A stretch of 64,000 nt of DNA from Tenacibaculum dicentrarchi. Its GTDB lineage: Bacteria; Bacteroidota; Bacteroidia; Flavobacteriales; Flavobacteriaceae. The stretch is taken from contig NZ_OZ038524.1 of assembly GCF_964036635.1 (NCBI RefSeq), positions 1,536,001 to 1,600,000 on the forward strand. Direction: 5' to 3'. The first letter of the stretch is position 1; every line of letters starts with the position of its first letter. Below, piece after piece: positions 35,952 to 45,976 of the stretch. The position numbers and the translations under genes were made by a program. The notes under the pieces were generated by a model, which was not told where the DNA came from, did not search any database, and saw nothing but the letters and a program-made list of their open reading frames with translations.

Positions 35952-37049
35952 TTGTACGCAATTTTAGATATTGAAACCACAGGAGGAAAATTTAACGAAG
36001 AAGGAATTACAGAAATTGCCATTCATAAATTTGATGGGCATCAAGTTGTTGATCAATTTATCAGTTTAATAAACCCTGAACGAGAAATTCAAGAATTTGT
36101 TGTTAAATTAACAGGTATTAACAGCAATATGCTTCGTAATGCTCCTAAATTTTATGAGGTAGCAAAACGCATTCTTGAAATTACAGAAGACTGTATTATT
36201 ATAGCACATAATGCGAGTTTTGATTATCGAATTTTACGCACAGAATTTGACCGACTAGGCTATGACTATCAAAGAAATACTCTTTGTACCGTAGCACTAA
36301 GTAAAAAACTAATTTCAGAAGCTCCCTCACATAGTTTAGGTAAATTATGTAAGTTTATCGGTATTCCGATGAGCGACAGACACCGAGCAAACGGCGATGC
36401 CTTGGCAACTGTTCAGTTATTTAAACTTCTATTAGAAAAAGATATTGATAAAAGTATTATTCAGCAATCTATAAAATATGCCGATAACAGACATATAAAA
36501 CAACGTTATTTAAAAATTTTAGATAAATTACCCGAAAAAGAAGGGCTTTTTTATGTGCATAGTGAACAAGGTGTTATTATTTTTATAGGTAGAGGTAAAA
36601 ATATAAAGAATGAAGTAAACAAACTTCTTTTAAAAGATAGTCCTAAAGGGTTAAAAATAATAAAAAGAATACACGAAATTACCTATCAAGAAACAGGAAA
36701 TTTACTATTTACCCGCTTAAAATATCATTTAGAACTACTTAAATTAAAACCTAAGTATAATGTTATTCGTAAGCCAAAAATTTCTAATAAAAACTTTAAT
36801 CATGATACTTTTTTAATTTTTGATAAAGGAAGAAACCCTGAAGAGCATGCTGTTGTTTTAATTGAAAATAATATCGTTTTAGGATATACCTATACTAATT
36901 TAGCCTTTCAAGAAAATAATTTATCGGTTTTAAAATCGATGATAACACCTATTGAAAATAATCAAATTGCAAAAACAATTATCAAAAATTATTTATTAAA
37001 AAATAAAGTTTCCAAAATTGTACGTTTAGTAAACGATACTGAAAATTAA
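35952..37049 (+). CDS. DnaQ-like exonuclease fused to degenerate GIY-YIG domain
   Basis: A 365-residue protein with an N-terminal DEDDh 3'-5' exonuclease: Asp6 and Glu8 in DIETTG, Asp91 in HNASFDYR, and His144 and Asp149 in HRANGDA. From about 195 a UvrC/Cho-like GIY-YIG fold follows, but the hallmark residues are altered (GLFYV and FIG in place of GIY and YIG). It may repair or edit DNA. The start is TTG 35952: the family motif YAILDIETTGG begins at residue 2, and no ATG fits. It follows yggS by 30 bp. Confidence 0.85.
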   Translation: MYAILDIETTGGKFNEEGITEIAIHKFDGHQVVDQFISLINPEREIQEFVVKLTGINSNMLRNAPKFYEVAKRILEITEDCIIIAHNASFDYRILRTEFDRLGYDYQRNTLCTVALSKKLISEAPSHSLGKLCKFIGIPMSDRHRANGDALATVQLFKLLLEKDIDKSIIQQSIKYADNRHIKQRYLKILDKLPEKEGLFYVHSEQGVIIFIGRGKNIKNEVNKLLLKDSPKGLKIIKRIHEITYQETGNLLFTRLKYHLELLKLKPKYNVIRKPKISNKNFNHDTFLIFDKGRNPEEHAVVLIENNIVLGYTYTNLAFQENNLSVLKSMITPIENNQIAKTIIKNYLLKNKVSKIVRLVNDTEN

Positions 37050-37074
37050 AAAATTAGGTAAAAAATAAATTCAC

Positions 37075-37893
37075 TTGAAGAAAAATAGCAAAAACTGGAA
37101 AGAAAAATTACATGAAATAATCTATGAAGCCGATACTTCAGGTGGAAAATTATTTGATATCGTTTTATTAATCGCAATACTTGCTAGTATTTTACTAGTA
37201 ATGCTCGAAAGCGTCGAAAGTATTAATGCAAAACACGGAACGCTTTTAAATATTTCTGAATGGATTATTACAGGGTTATTTTCAATTGAATATATTGCTC
37301 GAATTATATCGATAAAAAAACCATCGAAATATATTTTTAGTTTCTATGGAATTATTGATTTACTGTCAACTCTACCAAAATATTTGGCAATTTTCTTTAC
37401 AGGAACACACAGTTTAGTAGCTTTAAGAGCCTTGAGATTACTACGTGTTTTTAGAATTTTAAAACTCGCTCGTTTTATTGGAGAATCTAATAATTTTATG
37501 AAAGCCTTAAAAGCTAGCAGAACAAAAATTACGGTTTTTTTGTTTTTTGTATTGATTTTATGCGTTATTTTAGGAACTATTATGTACTTAATTGAAGGCG
37601 GAGAAAACGGCTTTACAAGTATTCCAAGAAGCGTTTATTGGGCAATTGTAACACTAACGACCGTTGGTTATGGCGATATTGCTCCGCACACACCTTTTGG
37701 GCAGTTTGTAGCGAGTATTATTATGATTTTAGGATACGGAATTATTGCCGTTCCCACAGGGATTGTAAGTTCTGAAATGGTAAAAGTAAACGAGCTTGAT
37801 TTAAACACACAATCGTGCCCAAACTGTTCATATGAAGGGCATGATGATGATGCACTTTTTTGTAATCACTGCGGAAATAAACTACACGATTAA
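37075..37893 (+). CDS. voltage-gated potassium-type channel with zinc ribbon
   Basis: A 272-residue six-helix ion channel. The S4 voltage sensor is RALRLLRVFRILKLAR (118-133), and the selectivity filter TVGYGD (196-201) indicates potassium. The C-terminus has a short zinc ribbon, Cys248/Cys251 and Cys263/Cys266 (CPNC...CNHC), instead of a usual regulatory domain. The start is TTG 37075, since the first conserved residues follow it directly. It lies between the exonuclease and miaA genes with short gaps. Confidence 0.92.
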   Translation: MKKNSKNWKEKLHEIIYEADTSGGKLFDIVLLIAILASILLVMLESVESINAKHGTLLNISEWIITGLFSIEYIARIISIKKPSKYIFSFYGIIDLLSTLPKYLAIFFTGTHSLVALRALRLLRVFRILKLARFIGESNNFMKALKASRTKITVFLFFVLILCVILGTIMYLIEGGENGFTSIPRSVYWAIVTLTTVGYGDIAPHTPFGQFVASIIMILGYGIIAVPTGIVSSEMVKVNELDLNTQSCPNCSYEGHDDDALFCNHCGNKLHD

Positions 37894-37908
37894 ATTTACA
37901 CAATTAAA

Positions 37909-38811
37909 ATGAAAAACACCCTAATTACCATTGTTGGTGCTACGGCAATCGGAAAAACAGCATTAAGTATAAAACTTGCACAGCATTTTAATTGCAGTAT
38001 TGTTTCTTGTGATTCTCGTCAGTTTTTTAAAGAAATGAGCATCGGAACTGCGGTTCCTTCTTCGGAAGAATTGGAAGCTGCACCACATCATTTTATTCAA
38101 AACAGAAGTATTTTTGACAACTATTCTGTCGGACAATTTGAAAAAGATGCACTCACTAAATTAGACGAATTATTTACTGAAAACCCTGTACAAATTATGG
38201 TTGGCGGTAGCGGTTTGTATGTCGATGCCGTTTTAAAAGGCTTAGATTATTTTCCTGAAGTCAATGCTAGTATCAGAGAAAAACTAACCAAAGAGCTTGA
38301 AGAAAATGGCATTGAAAAACTTCAAGAACAACTCAAAGAACTCGATATTGAAACCTATAATACCATTACTATTGATAATCCGCATCGGGTAATGCGTGCT
38401 TTAGAGGTTTGTATTGGTTCGGGCAAAACATACAGTTCTTTTAAAAACAAACCCAAAGCGCCTCGTAATTTTAAAGTTATCAAAATCGGTTTAACTGCCG
38501 ATAGGCAAATTATGTACGACCGAATTAATAAACGTGTCGATATTATGTTAGAAAACGGTTTGCTTGAGGAGGCTAAAAAAATGCAACCTCATAAAAATTT
38601 AACTGCATTAAAAACTGTTGGATATCGCGAATTATTTGAATATTTTCAAGGGGATTTTACCAAAGAATTTGCCATTGAAGAAATTAAGAAAAATACCCGC
38701 CGTTTTGCAAAACGACAAGGAACTTGGTTTCGTAGAGATACCCAAATTAATTGGTTCGATTTTCAAGATGATATTCAAAAAATTATTACTTGTTTAGAAG
38801 ATAAAATATAA
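37909..38811 (+). CDS. miaA: tRNA dimethylallyltransferase
   Basis: Adds a dimethylallyl group to A37 of tRNAs that read codons starting with U. P-loop GATAIGKT (residues 10-17), substrate motifs CDSRQFFKEMSIGTA and GGSGLYVDAVLKGL, and the tRNA-binding RYAKRQ-equivalent RRFAKRQGTWFR near the C-terminus are all present. At 300 residues it is of normal length. Confidence 0.97.
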   Translation: MKNTLITIVGATAIGKTALSIKLAQHFNCSIVSCDSRQFFKEMSIGTAVPSSEELEAAPHHFIQNRSIFDNYSVGQFEKDALTKLDELFTENPVQIMVGGSGLYVDAVLKGLDYFPEVNASIREKLTKELEENGIEKLQEQLKELDIETYNTITIDNPHRVMRALEVCIGSGKTYSSFKNKPKAPRNFKVIKIGLTADRQIMYDRINKRVDIMLENGLLEEAKKMQPHKNLTALKTVGYRELFEYFQGDFTKEFAIEEIKKNTRRFAKRQGTWFRRDTQINWFDFQDDIQKIITCLEDKI

Positions 38812-38825
38812 ACTATTTTTAACAG

Positions 38826-39662
38826 ATGCATCAACAATTAAAAGACTTACAATTACAATATGAAGGCTTTTTAAAAACACCTTTTCTATGGAATGGAAAA
38901 GGTGTTTTTAATTTACAGCAATTTGAAATAAAGCCTACAAAAACAGCTTCTTTTTTAGTGGAAATTACAAAAATACCACGCTTAGGAAAATTAGTAGAAC
39001 GTTTTGTTTCTTTTGAATTTCAACAAGATAAACGCCTTCAAATTATTGCCGAAAACATTCAAATTCAACAAGAAAAAATTACCCTTGGCGAATTAGATTG
39101 TTTGCTTTTAAAAGATAAAAAACCAATTCATGTAGAGATTATTTATAAGTTTTATTTGTATGATAATTCTATAAATTATGAAAAAAACCTTGAAGAAAAA
39201 AATGAATTAGAACGCTGGATTGGTCCTAATAAAAAAGATTCTTTAATTCAAAAATTAACCAAACTCAAAGAAAAACAACTGCCACTGCTCTATTCTAAAC
39301 AATGTAAAAATTACTTAAAAACACTAAATTTAGAGGCTAAAAATCTGGAACAACAACTTTATTTTAAAGCACAATTATTTGTTCCTTTAAAAGATTATGG
39401 AAAAGAATTTCCTTTGATAAATAACAATTGTATTATTGGTTTTTATGTTACTTTACTTGAATTAAATCAGTTTAAAGATTATAAATTTTATATTCCAACA
39501 AAACACAATTGGTTAACACAACCTCACACAAATATTGATTGGCATACTTTTAATAATTTTATTACAAAAATAACACCCGTTTTAACAGACAAAAAATCGC
39601 CACTTTGTTGGTTGAAAAAATCAAATGGTGAATTGTTGAAGTTTTTTGTTATTTGGTGGTAA
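38826..39662 (+). CDS. DUF1853-family protein
   Basis: A 278-residue protein matching my recollection of DUF1853, conserved in proteobacteria and flavobacteria and of unknown biochemical role. Notable segments: LVERFVSFEFQQDKRLQIIAENIQIQ, LGELDCLLL, HVEIIYKFYLYD and RWIGPNKKDSL. The acidic ExxxD with HVEIIYKFY pattern recalls restriction-like nuclease cores, but this is a weak resemblance. It is 14 bp after miaA and closes the run; a dispersed repeat follows. Confidence 0.8.
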   Translation: MHQQLKDLQLQYEGFLKTPFLWNGKGVFNLQQFEIKPTKTASFLVEITKIPRLGKLVERFVSFEFQQDKRLQIIAENIQIQQEKITLGELDCLLLKDKKPIHVEIIYKFYLYDNSINYEKNLEEKNELERWIGPNKKDSLIQKLTKLKEKQLPLLYSKQCKNYLKTLNLEAKNLEQQLYFKAQLFVPLKDYGKEFPLINNNCIIGFYVTLLELNQFKDYKFYIPTKHNWLTQPHTNIDWHTFNNFITKITPVLTDKKSPLCWLKKSNGELLKFFVIWW

Positions 39663-39705
39663 CTTGTTCTTTTAATAGCAAAAATAATGTTTTGTGTAAA
39701 AAAGC

Positions 39706-39789
39706 CTAGCCCCGATTGAAGCTTTGTTTGAGCTCTTTTTTTGATTTTTCTTCAAAAAAAAGCGAGTGCGGAAAGCGGGAAATTGCTTC
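39706..39789 (+). repeat. dispersed palindromic repeat, copy 4
   Basis: Same element, from CTAGCCCCGATTGAAGC to GCGGGAAATTGCTTC, placed between the convergent DUF1853 and EamA genes. GAAGC near the start matches GCTTC at the end. Confidence 0.85.
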
Positions 39790-39820
39790 AAATAATAAAC
39801 AAATAAATTACAAACAACAC

Positions 39821-40738
39821 TTAAAAACTTCCTTTTTTAGGCAATACTTTTACTACTTTTTTTCTTGAATTTATAAAATAAACGCCCAATAATAAAACCG
39901 CAGATGCTACAATTGATTGGCTTGTTAGTTGTTCATTTAACAAGCTCCACCCTAAAAATAAGGCGATTATCGGGTTTACATACGCCGATGTTGCTACTTT
40001 TTCGGGAGAAACCGATTTTAACAAATAATTGAATGCCGTAAAAGCTACAATTCCGCCAAAAATGATTAGAAAAAACATAGCTCCTTGGGTTTTTGACGAC
40101 CAATTTAATGGCGAAATCCAAGTTTCTTTAAAAACCAAACTTGCTATTGCTAACATAAAACCTGCTAATAACATCTGATATCCCGTGCTTACTAAATGTT
40201 TTTTTGGTAAATCGGCTTTTGACACAAATACGCTTCCGTAACTCCAACTAAGTACGCAGGTTAAAATCATAAAAATTCCTAAAACACTGCCTTCCGATGT
40301 GGTTATTTCTTGCTGACTGACCAATAAATACATTCCTATTAAACCTAGTAAAACACCTATTATCGATTTTTTTTGCAATCTTTTTCCGTCTATTAAACGC
40401 AGTAAAAATAGCACAAATAACGGCTGTGTCGAGGCTAATAAAGCTGCAAAACCGCTATCGACATATTTTAATGCCCATACGAAAACACCGTTTCCATACA
40501 CCAAAAATAAAAACCCTGCAATTCCTGAATTTACAAGCTGATTTCTACTAATTTTTAAGGGTAATTTCATGATTTTAGCCAAAATCATAATTAAAACGCC
40601 CGCAATTGAAAAACGTATCGACGCTAAAAATAATGGTGGTATTTCGGTAACGGCAATTTTATTAAATAAATAGGTAGAACCCCAAATTATATATATTGAA
40701 AAAAAGGCGGCTATAATTAAGAGTTTTGAATTTTTCAT
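39821..40738 (-). CDS. EamA-family (DMT) transporter
   Basis: A 305-residue membrane protein with ten predicted helices made of two EamA repeats, as in RhaT/YdcZ/PecM-like drug or metabolite exporters. The start is IIAAFFSIYIIWGSTYLFNK, the repeat typical for the family (WGSTY). Substrate cannot be given. It is a lone gene between two copies of the dispersed repeat. Confidence 0.92.
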   Translation of the reverse strand: MKNSKLLIIAAFFSIYIIWGSTYLFNKIAVTEIPPLFLASIRFSIAGVLIMILAKIMKLPLKISRNQLVNSGIAGFLFLVYGNGVFVWALKYVDSGFAALLASTQPLFVLFLLRLIDGKRLQKKSIIGVLLGLIGMYLLVSQQEITTSEGSVLGIFMILTCVLSWSYGSVFVSKADLPKKHLVSTGYQMLLAGFMLAIASLVFKETWISPLNWSSKTQGAMFFLIIFGGIVAFTAFNYLLKSVSPEKVATSAYVNPIIALFLGWSLLNEQLTSQSIVASAVLLLGVYFINSRKKVVKVLPKKGSF

Positions 40739-40786
40739 GCTGGTGTTTTAAAACGTAAATGTACTATAATATTTTTTGATTTTTTA

Positions 40787-40871
40787 GGAGCTATTTCCCG
40801 CTTTCCGCACTCGCTTTTTTTTGAAGAAAAATCAAAAAAAGAGCTCAAACAATTGCTACAATCGGGGCTAA
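40787..40871 (-). repeat. dispersed palindromic repeat, copy 5
   Basis: Minus-strand copy, from TAGCCCCGATTGTAGCAATT to GCGGGAAATAGCTCC on its own strand. It ends differently (AATAGCTCC) from the other four, which lowers its pairing with AGCAATT to one mismatch. Confidence 0.85.
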
Positions 40872-40913
40872 GAATTTGTGCTGATTTTAAAAATACAACC
40901 TTATTTAAAACCT

Positions 40914-40943
40914 AAAAAAACCACCAATAATGGTGGTTTTTTT
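40914..40943 (-). terminator. bidirectional terminator after the methyltransferase gene
   Basis: AAAAAAACCACCA and TGGTGGTTTTTTT form a symmetric stem with a 4-nt loop and A/T runs on both sides. It lies 27 bp after the methyltransferase stop at 40971. Confidence 0.88.
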
Positions 40944-40970
40944 ATCTATAAAACATCAAAAATAAATACT

Positions 40971-42122
40971 TTACACAAGTGTTTCTAAGTAATGACTTTC
41001 AATAGCATAGGCATCTTTTAAACCTGCTATTTTAGCATCAATTTTAGTAGTATCATTCTTTTTGATTGATTTACTAGCTACTAACATTACATTTTTACGG
41101 GTATGTTCGTTGCTTATAAATTCAAAAACTTTGGTATTATAATTACTTTTTTCTAAAATTAACGCACGAATGGTATCGGTAACCATTTCAAACTGACGTT
41201 CTTTAAAAATTCCGTATTTTAATAACGGGCTTTCTTGCTCTTTTCCTTTTACTTGCTGACGGATTTGTTTATGGCAACAAGGCGCACAAATAATTAGTTC
41301 TGCTTTTGCTGATAATCCTTTGTAAATAGCATCATCAGTAGCGGTATCGCAGGCGTGTAAAGCGATTAAAATATCAATTTTATTGTTGTCGTATTCTTGA
41401 ATTGGCTGTGCTACAAATGATAATTTTGTAAAGGCTGATTTTTCGGCAACATCATTACAATAATCGACTAATTCTTTACGCAATTCAATTCCTGTAACGG
41501 TTGCACTGTATTTTTTTTGATTTACCAAATAATCGTACAAAGCAAAAGTTAAATAGCCTTTACCAGAACCCATATCAACAATATTAATGTGTTTTGGTAA
41601 TCGTGTAGATTTTAATAAACCTTCAATAATCTCTAAATATTTATTAATTTGACGGTATTTGTCAGCCATTTTATGAATAACCTTTCCTTGTTTATCGGTA
41701 ATTCCTAAATGATGTAAATAACTCCCTGCTTCGGCTAAACGCTCTTTTGGTTTGTCGTGGGTTTCAGGTAATTTATTTTTAAAACTCGCCATATTTTCTC
41801 GGTAAGAAACTAATTTTCTTTTAGAGATAAATATCAATAAATCTTTAGTTAGGGTAAACAAGGTTGCCGCTCTAAAGTTATCCATTAATAGAATTTCTAT
41901 TTCGGTAATAGCTTCAGAAATTGTATAGTTCTGAACTTTATCATTGGTATTATAATGATAGGTAAATTGGAACATTTCTGCGCCTTTTATCTTTACCAAT
42001 CGAACATATACGTTTGGTAATCCATCACTTTTTTTGATAGGTTTGCTTAAAGTTAATTTTACAAAATTATTATTTAAAACGCTTTCGTTTAAGGTATCTC
42101 TTAGTTGTTGAAATTCATTCAT
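40971..42122 (-). CDS. class I SAM-dependent methyltransferase (Methyltransf_32-like)
   Basis: A 383-residue protein. The N-terminal 130 residues form an alpha/beta region without a known motif. The SAM site is NIVDMGSGKGYLTFALYDYL (about 180-199), followed by GIELRKELVDYCN and ALHACDTATDDAIYKG; a CAPCCHKQIR motif with two adjacent Cys near 276-281 is typical of this uncharacterised group. It may methylate RNA or protein; I cannot say which. It follows the his operon at 24 bp on the same strand, so read-through from hisIE is likely. Confidence 0.86.
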   Translation of the reverse strand: MNEFQQLRDTLNESVLNNNFVKLTLSKPIKKSDGLPNVYVRLVKIKGAEMFQFTYHYNTNDKVQNYTISEAITEIEILLMDNFRAATLFTLTKDLLIFISKRKLVSYRENMASFKNKLPETHDKPKERLAEAGSYLHHLGITDKQGKVIHKMADKYRQINKYLEIIEGLLKSTRLPKHINIVDMGSGKGYLTFALYDYLVNQKKYSATVTGIELRKELVDYCNDVAEKSAFTKLSFVAQPIQEYDNNKIDILIALHACDTATDDAIYKGLSAKAELIICAPCCHKQIRQQVKGKEQESPLLKYGIFKERQFEMVTDTIRALILEKSNYNTKVFEFISNEHTRKNVMLVASKSIKKNDTTKIDAKIAGLKDAYAIESHYLETLV

Positions 42123-42145
42123 TTTGCAAAAATACTATAAATCAT

Positions 42146-42730
42146 TTAATTTCTATCTCTTAAAATAGCCTCAATATCAGTTATTGTAAAACCTTTTGCT
42201 TTTAAAAGAATTACAATATGATAAAATAAATCGGCAGCTTCATTTTTAAATAAATTGGCATCATTATCTTTGGCTTCAATAACTAATTCTACAGCCTCTT
42301 CACCAACTTTTTGAGCAACTTTATTAATTCCTCTTTTAAATAATTTATTGGTATATGATGTTGGGTGATTAGTATCAATTCTATCAGAAATAATGCGTTC
42401 TAATTCATATAAAAAACCTTTTGGAGTTTCATCTGCAAAACAAGAAGTTGTTCCTTTATGGCAAGTTGCTCCTGCGGGGATTGCTTTTATTAAAATAGTA
42501 TCGTTATCACAATCGATTTGAATATCTTTAACTGATAAAAAATTACCAGACTCCTCTCCTTTTGTCCACAACCTATTTTTACTTCTACTAAAAAAAGTTA
42601 CTTTATTAGTTTCTTTTGTTTTTAAGAACGCTTCTTCATTCATATACCCTAACATTAATACTTGTAATGTGGTATTATTCTGAATTATAACAGGAACAAG
42701 CCCGTCTCCTTTTGTAAAATCTATATTCAT
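42146..42730 (-). CDS. hisIE: bifunctional HisI/HisE
   Basis: Second and third steps of histidine synthesis in one polypeptide of 194 residues: phosphoribosyl-AMP cyclohydrolase (about 1-100, with [19 protein letters not shown] and [12 protein letters not shown]) and phosphoribosyl-ATP pyrophosphohydrolase (about 105-194, with [14 protein letters not shown]). It overlaps hisF by 4 bp and is the last his gene. Confidence 0.97.
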   Translation of the reverse strand: MNIDFTKGDGLVPVIIQNNTTLQVLMLGYMNEEAFLKTKETNKVTFFSRSKNRLWTKGEESGNFLSVKDIQIDCDNDTILIKAIPAGATCHKGTTSCFADETPKGFLYELERIISDRIDTNHPTSYTNKLFKRGINKVAQKVGEEAVELVIEAKDNDANLFKNEAADLFYHIVILLKAKGFTITDIEAILRDRN

Positions 42731-43479
42731 CGTACTGGTATATTTTGTTCTTTTAAATATTGTTTAAGTTGTGGTACAGGAATTTCTGCAAAATGAAAAA
42801 TACTGGCTGCTAAACCTGCACTTGCTTCTGTTTTAGTAAATACGTCTTTAAAATGTACTTCTTTACCTGCTCCTCCTGATGCTATAACAGGAATATTAAT
42901 AGCACTACTTACCGAGTTAGTTATATCAATTGAAAAACCTGCTTTAGTTCCATCACTATTCATTGATGTTAATAAAATTTCACCAGCTCCTAATTTTTCT
43001 ACTTCTTTAGCCCAAGCAACTGTCTCTAATTCCGTTTCGTTAGTACCTCCTTTAGTAAATACTTTCCATCTATCATTTACATATTTAGTATCAATAGCAA
43101 CTACTACAAACTGACTTCCAAATCTGTTTTTTAAATCTGTAATTAACTGCGGATTTTTTACTGCTGATGAATTAATACTCACCTTATCTGCTCCTGCTTG
43201 AATTAACTTTGATGCATCTTCAACAGTACTAATTCCACCTCCAACTGTAAATGGTATGTTTATTTCTTGTGCTATTTGCTCAACTAAATCAACTAATGTT
43301 TTTCTGTTTTCTAAAGTCGCTGTAATATCTAAAAAAACTAATTCATCAGCACCATCTTTTACATATTGTTTTGCTAATTCTATTGGGTCACCAGCGTCTT
43401 TAATATCGACAAAATTAACACCTTTTACAGTTCTTCCGTTTTTAATATCTAAACAAGGTATTATTCTTTTTTTTAACAT
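42727..43479 (-). CDS. hisF: imidazole glycerol phosphate synthase, cyclase subunit
   Basis: TIM-barrel subunit of 250 residues that joins ammonia from HisH to the ribosyl intermediate. The catalytic Asp pair is seen in [15 protein letters not shown] (Asp11) and in [13 protein letters not shown]. The phosphate loops VGGGIS and ASGGAG are intact. It overlaps hisA by 7 bp and hisIE by 4 bp. Confidence 0.98.
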   Translation of the reverse strand: MLKKRIIPCLDIKNGRTVKGVNFVDIKDAGDPIELAKQYVKDGADELVFLDITATLENRKTLVDLVEQIAQEINIPFTVGGGISTVEDASKLIQAGADKVSINSSAVKNPQLITDLKNRFGSQFVVVAIDTKYVNDRWKVFTKGGTNETELETVAWAKEVEKLGAGEILLTSMNSDGTKAGFSIDITNSVSSAINIPVIASGGAGKEVHFKDVFTKTEASAGLAASIFHFAEIPVPQLKQYLKEQNIPVR

Positions 43480-44186
43480 AACTTCTGTAATTCTTTTAAA
43501 GTTACATACCCTTCATAAATTGCTTTTCCTAAAATAGTACCTTCACAACCTATTTCTTTCAACTGAATTAAATCGTCAATACTAGCAACACCTCCACTAG
43601 CAATTAAATTCACATCGCTTTTACTTAAAATTTCTTTATACAAATCAACTGATGCTCCTTGTAACATTCCATCTTTAGCAACATCGGTACAAATAGTATT
43701 TCTCACACCTATTTGTTCGTATTGTTTTATAAAGTCAACAACATCAACTTCTGATGTTTCTAACCATCCGTGAGTTGCTATTTTTCTGTTGATACAATCG
43801 GCACCTAAAATAATTTTATCACCTCCATATTTGTTTATCCATCCTGTAAAAACCTCCCGATTTTTAACAGCAATACTACCTCCTGTAATTTGATTTGCTC
43901 CGTTATCAAAAGCAATACGTAAATCTTCATCAGATTTTAAACCACCTCCAAAATCTATTTTTAAATTAGTTTTAGAAGCTATTTGTTCTAAAATTTTATA
44001 ATTTACAATGTGTTGTGATTTTGCTCCGTCTAAATCAACTAAATGTAAATATTCTATTCCATTATCTTCAAACTCCTTTGCTACTTCAATAGGGTTTTCG
44101 TTATATACTTTTTTGGTTGCGTAATCTCCTTTTGTTAAGCGAACGCATTTTCCTTCAATAATATCTATGGCTGGTATAATTCTCAT
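43473..44186 (-). CDS. hisA: ProFAR isomerase
   Basis: TIM barrel of 237 residues with [15 protein letters not shown] at the start (Asp8) and [12 protein letters not shown] in the second half, giving the catalytic Asp pair. Phosphate-binding loops GGGLKSDED and ASGGVAS are present. It lies 24 bp after hisH. Confidence 0.98.
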   Translation of the reverse strand: MRIIPAIDIIEGKCVRLTKGDYATKKVYNENPIEVAKEFEDNGIEYLHLVDLDGAKSQHIVNYKILEQIASKTNLKIDFGGGLKSDEDLRIAFDNGANQITGGSIAVKNREVFTGWINKYGGDKIILGADCINRKIATHGWLETSEVDVVDFIKQYEQIGVRNTICTDVAKDGMLQGASVDLYKEILSKSDVNLIASGGVASIDDLIQLKEIGCEGTILGKAIYEGYVTLKELQKLC

Positions 44187-44210
44187 CTTTCTTATTTTTA
44201 TTTTGAAGCC

Positions 44211-44792
44211 TTATAATTCTAAAAAATTTTTCAATAATTTTTCACCCACACTTGCTGATTTTTCTGGGTGAAATTGCATTGCATAAAAATTATCTTTTTG
44301 CATTATTGAACTAAATGGTTGTATGTAATTACAGGTTGCTATGGTGTTTTCACAAACCTCAGCATAAAAACCGTGTACATAATACACATCATCAGTAATA
44401 GCTAAATTTTCTATTATTTTTGATGATTTTATTTCTGAAAAACTATTCCATCCTATGTGCGGAACTTTTTCTAAAGGCGGAAACTTTTTTGTAACTGTAT
44501 TAAAAATACCTAAACATTTTGTATTTCCTTCTTCAGATGACATTCCCATTAATTGTAAACCCAAGCAAATTCCTAAAACAGGTTGTTTTAAAGATACTAA
44601 AAGCTCATCTAATTTACGTTCTTTTAAATATGCCATTGCCGAACTAGCTTCACCAACACCTGGAAAAATTACTTTATCAGCCTTTAAAATTTCCGAAGGA
44701 TTATCAGTTATAATACTATCATACCCTAAACGAGTAATCGCATTTTGAACCGAACGTATATTACCCGCATTGTATTTTATAATTGCAATCAT
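44211..44792 (-). CDS. hisH: imidazole glycerol phosphate synthase, glutaminase subunit
   Basis: Class I glutamine amidotransferase of 193 residues. Nucleophile Cys in PVLGICLGLQLM (about 72-82); the His-Glu pair is FHPEKS near the C-terminus. Partner of HisF. It is 14 bp behind hisB. Confidence 0.98.
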   Translation of the reverse strand: MIAIIKYNAGNIRSVQNAITRLGYDSIITDNPSEILKADKVIFPGVGEASSAMAYLKERKLDELLVSLKQPVLGICLGLQLMGMSSEEGNTKCLGIFNTVTKKFPPLEKVPHIGWNSFSEIKSSKIIENLAITDDVYYVHGFYAEVCENTIATCNYIQPFSSIMQKDNFYAMQFHPEKSASVGEKLLKNFLEL

Positions 44793-44806
44793 ATTTTAAT
44801 TATGAA

Positions 44807-45940
44807 TTATAGCATTCCTTTTGTTGATGGTAAAATCATTTTACTACTGTCTCTTTTTACAGCTACTTTTATTGCTTTGGCAAATGTTTTAAAAATAGCT
44901 TCTATTTTATGATGTTCATTATCACCTTCAGCTTTTATATTTAAATTACATTTTGCACCGTCAGTAAACGATTTAAAAAAGTGAAAAAACATTTCTGTTG
45001 GCATTTTACCAATCATTTCTCTTTTAAAATCTGCTTCCCAAACTAACCAATTTCTACCTCCAAAATCAATAGCTACTTGTGCTAAACAATCATCCATTGG
45101 CAAACAAAATCCGTAACGTTCTATTCCTAATTTGTTACCTAAAGCAGTATTAAAAACTTCACCTAACGCAATTGCAGTATCTTCAATTGTGTGATGTTCA
45201 TCAACTTCCAAATCTCCTTTTACTTGAATATCTAAATCCATTTGCCCATGACGTGCAATTTGGTCTAGCATGTGGTCAAAAAAATCAATTCCTGTACTAA
45301 TGTTACTTTTACCAGTTCCATCAAGATTTAATTTGATGTCAATTTTCGTTTCATTGGTATTTCTAACAATTTCAGCCGTTCTTTCTTCTAACTTTAAAAA
45401 CTCATAAATAGCATTCCAATCGCTACTTTCTAAGGCGATAAAATCATCTAATTCACTTCTTTTAACGGTAATTTCATCAGTACCTAAAAAAGTTTCATCA
45501 TTTATATAAATCCCTTTTGCTCCTAAATTTTTAGCGAGTTCAACATCTGTTAAACGGTCACCAATTACGAAAGAATTTGCTAAATCATATTCTTCGGAAA
45601 AAAACTTAGTTAGCAAACCTGTATTCGGTTTTCTTGTTGGCTGATTATCTTTAGCAAAAGTTCTATCAATAATTTCTTCTGAAAAAACAATTCCTTCTTC
45701 TTTTAAAGTTCGCATCACAAAGTTATGTACTGGCCAAAAAGTATTTTCAGGATATACTGCTGTTCCTAATCCATCTTGATTTGTAACTAAAACTAATTCG
45801 AAATCTAATTCTTTAGCTATTTTACTTAATCCTTGAAAGACCTTCGGATAAAACTCTAATTTTTCGAATGAATCTGTTTGTTCGTCTGCTGGTTCTTTAA
45901 TTAAAGTTCCATCTCTATCTATAAATAATACTTTTTTCAT
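44807..45940 (-). CDS. hisB: bifunctional HisB: histidinol phosphatase / IGP dehydratase
   Basis: A 377-residue fusion. Residues 1-165 are a HAD phosphatase with Asp8 and Asp10 in FIDRDGTLI; residues about 185-377 are imidazoleglycerol-phosphate dehydratase with metal-binding [13 protein letters not shown] and the second His motif [11 protein letters not shown]. The same fusion occurs in enterobacteria. It lies 36 bp behind hisC. Confidence 0.97.
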   Translation of the reverse strand: MKKVLFIDRDGTLIKEPADEQTDSFEKLEFYPKVFQGLSKIAKELDFELVLVTNQDGLGTAVYPENTFWPVHNFVMRTLKEEGIVFSEEIIDRTFAKDNQPTRKPNTGLLTKFFSEEYDLANSFVIGDRLTDVELAKNLGAKGIYINDETFLGTDEITVKRSELDDFIALESSDWNAIYEFLKLEERTAEIVRNTNETKIDIKLNLDGTGKSNISTGIDFFDHMLDQIARHGQMDLDIQVKGDLEVDEHHTIEDTAIALGEVFNTALGNKLGIERYGFCLPMDDCLAQVAIDFGGRNWLVWEADFKREMIGKMPTEMFFHFFKSFTDGAKCNLNIKAEGDNEHHKIEAIFKTFAKAIKVAVKRDSSKMILPSTKGML

Positions 45941-45976
45941 CTTATTATTTTTAAATCAATAACTATAAGTTATTTT

